Positions 24,157 through 27,186 of a DNA stretch of 27,186 nucleotides are shown here, one piece after another. The notes beneath the pieces are model-generated. The model was not told where the DNA came from and made no database searches. It was given only the letters and a program-made list of their open reading frames with translations. Source of the DNA: an uncultured bacterium (lineage in GTDB: Bacteria; Bacteroidota; Ignavibacteria; Kapaibacteriales; UBA2268). Position 1 is the stretch's first letter. Each line of letters opens with the position of its first letter. The DNA is taken from NCBI GenBank assembly GCA_937875295.1, contig CALLXS010000009.1, positions 1-27,186 on the forward strand. The letters run 5' to 3'. Made by a program: the position numbers and the translations under genes.

Positions 24157-26181
24157 TTAATTATTGTTTTTTAACTTTCTTATTTCTTCAATAATTAAAT
24201 TAAAATCTAAAATAATTTTGTATACTTTGTCAATTTTAAATTCTTTTGTGTTTTTGTAGATACTATCAATCACCGAATTAAAAACATCAAGATTGTATTT
24301 TTTAGATATACTCTTTAGATACCCTATGAAATGGAAAATGTTAGATAAATGGAATGAATTCCTAATTGATAGATATTGAGGAACAAATTCAATTTCGAAG
24401 GAATCTAAGAAATCTATAGGAAATCTACTACAACTTATAGTTTTAATTAATTTATCTATATCATAAGATATGAAACAATCATGATTTGATTGTGATTCAA
24501 TTTGCAATTTAAAGAATTTGCTAAGCTCTTCATGCAATCTTTCTTTGAAAAATGGCTTTTTTAAAATTCCATTAAAATTATTTTTAATAAAATCAGAATC
24601 ATCAACTTCATTTTCTGCAACTAAAGCTATTATTGGAATATTTAATTCGGGATAAAGTAATTTAATATTTTTTAATGTTTCTATTCCATTTAATTCTGGT
24701 AAATTAATGTCAAGAAAAATTATATCAGGTTTCATTTCAGCAAGAATATTAAAAACTGCTTTACCGCTTGTAGCTTCGATAATATTAACGCAGTAATTTT
24801 TTAAAGCAATCTTAAATAATTGTGGATATGTTGAATTATCATTTGCAATAACTAAATTTAACGAGTTGGAAATTTTTTCATCTGAACTTATGTTGTTTTG
24901 TTCAATATCTGAACAATTTCGATTGAAAATTTGAATATTTTTAAGACTTAAAGTGAAAGTAGAGCCAGCTCCTTCAATACTTTCAACATCTAAAGTACCA
25001 CCCATAATATTTGCTAATCGTTTTGAAATTGCAAGTCCGAGACCAGTCCCTGGATATTTCTTTCTTTTTCCAGCATCGATTTGTTTAAAAGCGTCGAATA
25101 TTTCATCAATATGAGCAGATTGGATTCCAATACCAGTATCTTGTATTTTAAATATTAAATCAAGTTTGTGAGAATTAATAATGTTTTGTTGAACAGATAA
25201 TTCGACAAAGCCGGTATCAGTAAATTTTATAGCATTTCCTACTAGATTAAAAAGAATTTGACGGAGTCTTAATTCATCTAAAAGAAGATTCTCAGGGATT
25301 GTGTCATCAATAGTAATGTTAAACTTAATTCCTTTAAAATTAGAGGCATTTTGGAAGATGCTCTTAATATCATTTAGAATAATTCTAATATCAATTTTAT
25401 TAAAATTAATTTTAATTTGATTTGCTTCAATTTTAGATAAATCTAAAATATCATTTATAAGAGTAAGTAAACTTTGAGATCCTTTTGCAATACCATCTAA
25501 ATATTTGATTTGTAAGTCCGTTAGGTGTTGTGAGTTTCGTAATAATTCCGCAAATCCAATAATTGCATTCATAGGAGTTCGGATTTCATGGCTGATATTA
25601 GATAAGAATTCAGATTGAACAGAACTTCTAGATTTTATTTTTTTCTTTAAATTAGAGATATTTTTGGAAGTTGTTAAGTGAAATAATACAACGCCTAAAT
25701 AATTAAAGAGATTAGAAAATATACTTAATTCTTTGTCTGATAAATTTAAATTAACATTATCGTCACAAATACCAATGAATCCGATTAAAGAATTTGATAT
25801 TTTCATTGGAAATATTAAAATTGAATTAATCGGAGTCTCAAACATATTATAATTAAATGAATTATTATTAAGACTCAGTGCTAAATTTTCAGATAATTGA
25901 TTATAAATATCTTTGTATTCTTTTTCAATGCGAATTTCTTTGTTAACAATTCGGTTATTAAAACTAACTTCATTGGCAGTTTCTGAAATTAATTTAAATA
26001 ATTTACTTTTAGGAGACTTAAGAAAAATAAAAGAAAAATTAGAAGACAAAGCATAATTAATTCTCTGAAAAATTAAATTCAAATATTCTAATTGGTTAGA
26101 ATTGTTGATTTGAGAAATTAATTTTGAAATGTCTAATAAAACATCATCATTAATTTTATATGTATTTTCTTTGATTTTCAA
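24157..26181 (-). CDS. Soluble hybrid histidine kinase with GAF-like, HisKA, HATPase and receiver domains
   Basis: The 674-residue product has no membrane segment. Residues about 15-170 look like a GAF sensor. HisKA follows with the phosphorylated His198 in FLSNISHEIRTPMNAIIGF. HATPase_c has NLVGNAIKFTD (N box), DTGIGI (G1), FDAFKQID (F box) and GTGLGLAISK (G2). The receiver (about 441-560) has phosphoacceptor Asp491 (IIFLDINLPELNGIE) and Lys542 (LKKPF). However, the acidic pair reads NDN (Asn447 in place of Asp) and the usual Thr/Ser switch residue is Val521. The last 110 residues are helical, like the Hpt-like C-terminal bundle of many hybrid kinases, but no phosphorylatable His motif is seen. 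TTG at 26181 is the only reasonable start, since a TAA lies five codons upstream and no ATG is near. No partner regulator or input gene adjoins it. The signal is unknown. Confidence 0.88.
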   Translation of the reverse strand: MKIKENTYKINDDVLLDISKLISQINNSNQLEYLNLIFQRINYALSSNFSFIFLKSPKSKLFKLISETANEVSFNNRIVNKEIRIEKEYKDIYNQLSENLALSLNNNSFNYNMFETPINSILIFPMKISNSLIGFIGICDDNVNLNLSDKELSIFSNLFNYLGVVLFHLTTSKNISNLKKKIKSRSSVQSEFLSNISHEIRTPMNAIIGFAELLRNSQHLTDLQIKYLDGIAKGSQSLLTLINDILDLSKIEANQIKINFNKIDIRIILNDIKSIFQNASNFKGIKFNITIDDTIPENLLLDELRLRQILFNLVGNAIKFTDTGFVELSVQQNIINSHKLDLIFKIQDTGIGIQSAHIDEIFDAFKQIDAGKRKKYPGTGLGLAISKRLANIMGGTLDVESIEGAGSTFTLSLKNIQIFNRNCSDIEQNNISSDEKISNSLNLVIANDNSTYPQLFKIALKNYCVNIIEATSGKAVFNILAEMKPDIIFLDINLPELNGIETLKNIKLLYPELNIPIIALVAENEVDDSDFIKNNFNGILKKPFFKERLHEELSKFFKLQIESQSNHDCFISYDIDKLIKTISCSRFPIDFLDSFEIEFVPQYLSIRNSFHLSNIFHFIGYLKSISKKYNLDVFNSVIDSIYKNTKEFKIDKVYKIILDFNLIIEEIRKLKNNN

Positions 26182-26265
26182 ATTATCTGTTAATTAAATT
26201 TTTATCAGTTTGTAAGTGCGGAATTTATTTGGTTATCGAATAATAATTGTTTTTATTTAATAAAC

Positions 26266-26290
26266 ATTTTACAATTTCATTTTGTAAAAT
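26266..26290. repeat. 9-bp inverted repeat in the divergent intergenic region
   Basis: ATTTTACAA (26266-26274) and TTGTAAAAT (26282-26290) flank a 7-base centre, between the kinase start and the rightward gene start at 26435. It may be an operator or merely a chance of AT-rich DNA. Confidence 0.3.
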
Positions 26291-26434
26291 TCTGGATATT
26301 TATAAACGATTTAATTTGTTTTTTAATATTTTAAGTTTTAATTAATAATTATTCTAAATAAATACAAAATTATTACGTCATTATATAACTTAATCATAGA
26401 TTAACAATATAAATTGTGTAACTACGGAGACTAT

Positions 26435-26485
26435 ATGTCAGAACTTCCTAATAAGAATAATAAAAAAAATATATTTGAGCAATAG
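26435..26485 (+). pseudogene. Broken start of a native gene at a sequence junction
   Basis: An ATG at 26435 is preceded by GGAG seven bases upstream, one of the better ribosome sites in the window. It opens MSELPNKNNKKNIFEQ and then meets a TAG at 26483-26485. AT-rich, Asn/Lys-rich native-style sequence runs up to about 26477; after that the base composition changes and another frame becomes coding. I read it as the N-terminus of an ordinary gene of this genome, cut off where foreign sequence begins. The identity cannot be told from 16 residues. A genuine 16-residue peptide is a less likely reading. Confidence 0.45.
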
Positions 26486-27167
26486 TGATGTAATCGCTTT
26501 CTCATGCTACATATGGAACAGGGAATTGGTGATGAAGCTGGGGCCGAGCCTGAAAAAAGTAATGCCGGATTCCATAATTGTATTAGGAGGACCTGAGGCC
26601 TCCTACGATGTCGAATCCACTATGAAGGAAAATCCTTGGATTGACTACATTATCTCTGGGGAAGGTGAAGAAACTCTCTATGAATTTGCATCTTGCCTCA
26701 AATCAGGGCATGAGGCCGCTCAAAGTATAGATGGCCTTGCATGCAATAAAAATGGAATCATCCGTATAAACAAGCCGCGGAATCCTATATACGACCTTGA
26801 CCGGCTTCCTTTCCCATATGATTCGTTCAATGGCTTGGAGAATAAAATACTTTATTATGAAACCTCAAGAGGCTGCCCGTTTAAATGCCAATATTGCCTC
26901 TCTTCTTTGGAGCCGGGTGTAAGATATTTTTCTCTGGAGAAAGTTTATAATGATATCGATTTATTTATAGAAAATCATGTAAGGCAGGTTAAGCTCGTCG
27001 ATCGGACTTTTAACTGCAGCAAGGAAAGATGCCTCAAGATAATGGACTATATACTCAGTAAAAAGGGCAATACCAATTTTCATTTTGAAATGGCAGGGGA
27101 TCTCATTGATGAAGAAATGTTGGAGATCCTGAAAACAGCCCCTGCAGGTATGGCGGATAAAATATAA
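26475..27167 (+). pseudogene. Truncated B12-binding/radical SAM protein fragment (DUF4080-like), foreign composition
   Basis: The frame encodes an internal piece of a cobalamin-binding radical SAM protein. The first 95 residues are the second half of a B12-binding domain (DVIAFSCYIWNRELVMKLG, then IIVLGGPEASYD and YIISGEGEETLYEF); the first half is missing. The radical SAM domain has the cluster motif RGCPFKCQYC (CxxxCxxC) near residue 133, then VKLVDRTFNCS and FHFEMAGDLIDEEMLEIL. The conserved sequence stops at KTAPAGM and is replaced by ADKI and a stop at 27165-27167, where relatives run on for some 200 residues. Both ends are therefore broken. GC content is about 40-48% in lines I counted against roughly 12-28% in the rest, with GGG, CCG and CTC codons rare elsewhere here. 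It cannot be a working enzyme. Either a chimeric assembly join or recently acquired DNA explains it. Confidence 0.72.
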
Positions 27168-27182
27168 TAACCGCCATTGCAG
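27142..27182. repeat. Inverted repeat at the window end
   Basis: CTGCA-ggt-ATGGCGG (27142-27156) faces CCGCCATTGCAG (27171-27182): a 12-bp stem with a 3-base bulge around a 14-base A/T loop. It starts where homology to the radical SAM family ends, and no T run follows, so it does not look like a terminator. Confidence 0.55.
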
Positions 27183-27186
27183 CAAT

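Noticed and set aside
1..27186. CRISPR array, insertion sequence, prophage or toxin-antitoxin system
   Set aside because: I saw no regularly spaced direct repeats, transposase or integrase motifs, phage structural genes or small paired genes of that kind anywhere in the window.

Overview
The window is very AT-rich: native stretches I counted run about 12-28% GC. It reads as ordinary chromosome of a Bacteroidota/Chlorobiota-type bacterium, with Ignavibacteria or Kapabacteria-like lineages my best guess. The support is a fused gamma-alpha plus beta 2-oxoacid:ferredoxin oxidoreductase, an Omp28-type lipoprotein next to a DUF6029-type outer membrane protein, a bacterial deoxyhypusine-synthase-like protein, signal peptides cleaved before Gln, few Shine-Dalgarno sites, and several TANNTTTG promoter boxes of the Bacteroidetes type. 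The placement is inference; no rRNA or marker gene is present to settle it.

Layout. 1-129 (-): N-terminus of a lipoprotein cut by the window edge. 351-2731 (+): exonuclease III-like xth, then an MscS channel. 2953-4350 (-): secreted DUF4932-type putative metallopeptidase. 4690-5355 (-): CTP-dependent polyprenol/diacylglycerol kinase-like membrane protein, divergent from ispE (5454-6296, +). 6459-8585 (+): lipoprotein M3 peptidase (dcp-like). 8777-11669 (+): korA-korB, ending in a strong terminator. 12007-14898 (+): apparent operon of a NifU-domain protein, lspA, ispH and a TPR protein. 15009-16280 (+): alginate-export-type porin. 16363-18276 (-): Uup-like ABC-F ATPase. 18414-19741 (+): two LysE-family transporters. 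19871-22385 (+): DUF6029 protein and Omp28-like lipoprotein. 22465-23490 (-): deoxyhypusine-synthase-like enzyme. 23639-24028 (-): tmRNA. 24157-26181 (-): hybrid histidine kinase. 26435 to end: start of a native gene abruptly joined to a foreign, GC-richer radical SAM fragment.

How the genes relate. Most are housekeeping: isoprenoid synthesis (IspE, IspH, perhaps the polyprenol kinase), lipoprotein maturation (LspA, with several lipoproteins to process), ferredoxin-linked central carbon metabolism (KorAB), ribosome rescue and translation (tmRNA, ABC-F), and envelope proteins. The NifU-domain gene lies just ahead of ispH, whose product is an Fe-S enzyme, so they may work together.

I found no convincing new defence or mobile system. 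The features most worth a second look are the NifU-domain gene with no ATG/GTG/TTG start, the composition break and doubly truncated radical SAM fragment at the right end (probably a chimeric join or a recent insertion), the degenerate receiver of the hybrid kinase, and the bacterial DHS homologue.
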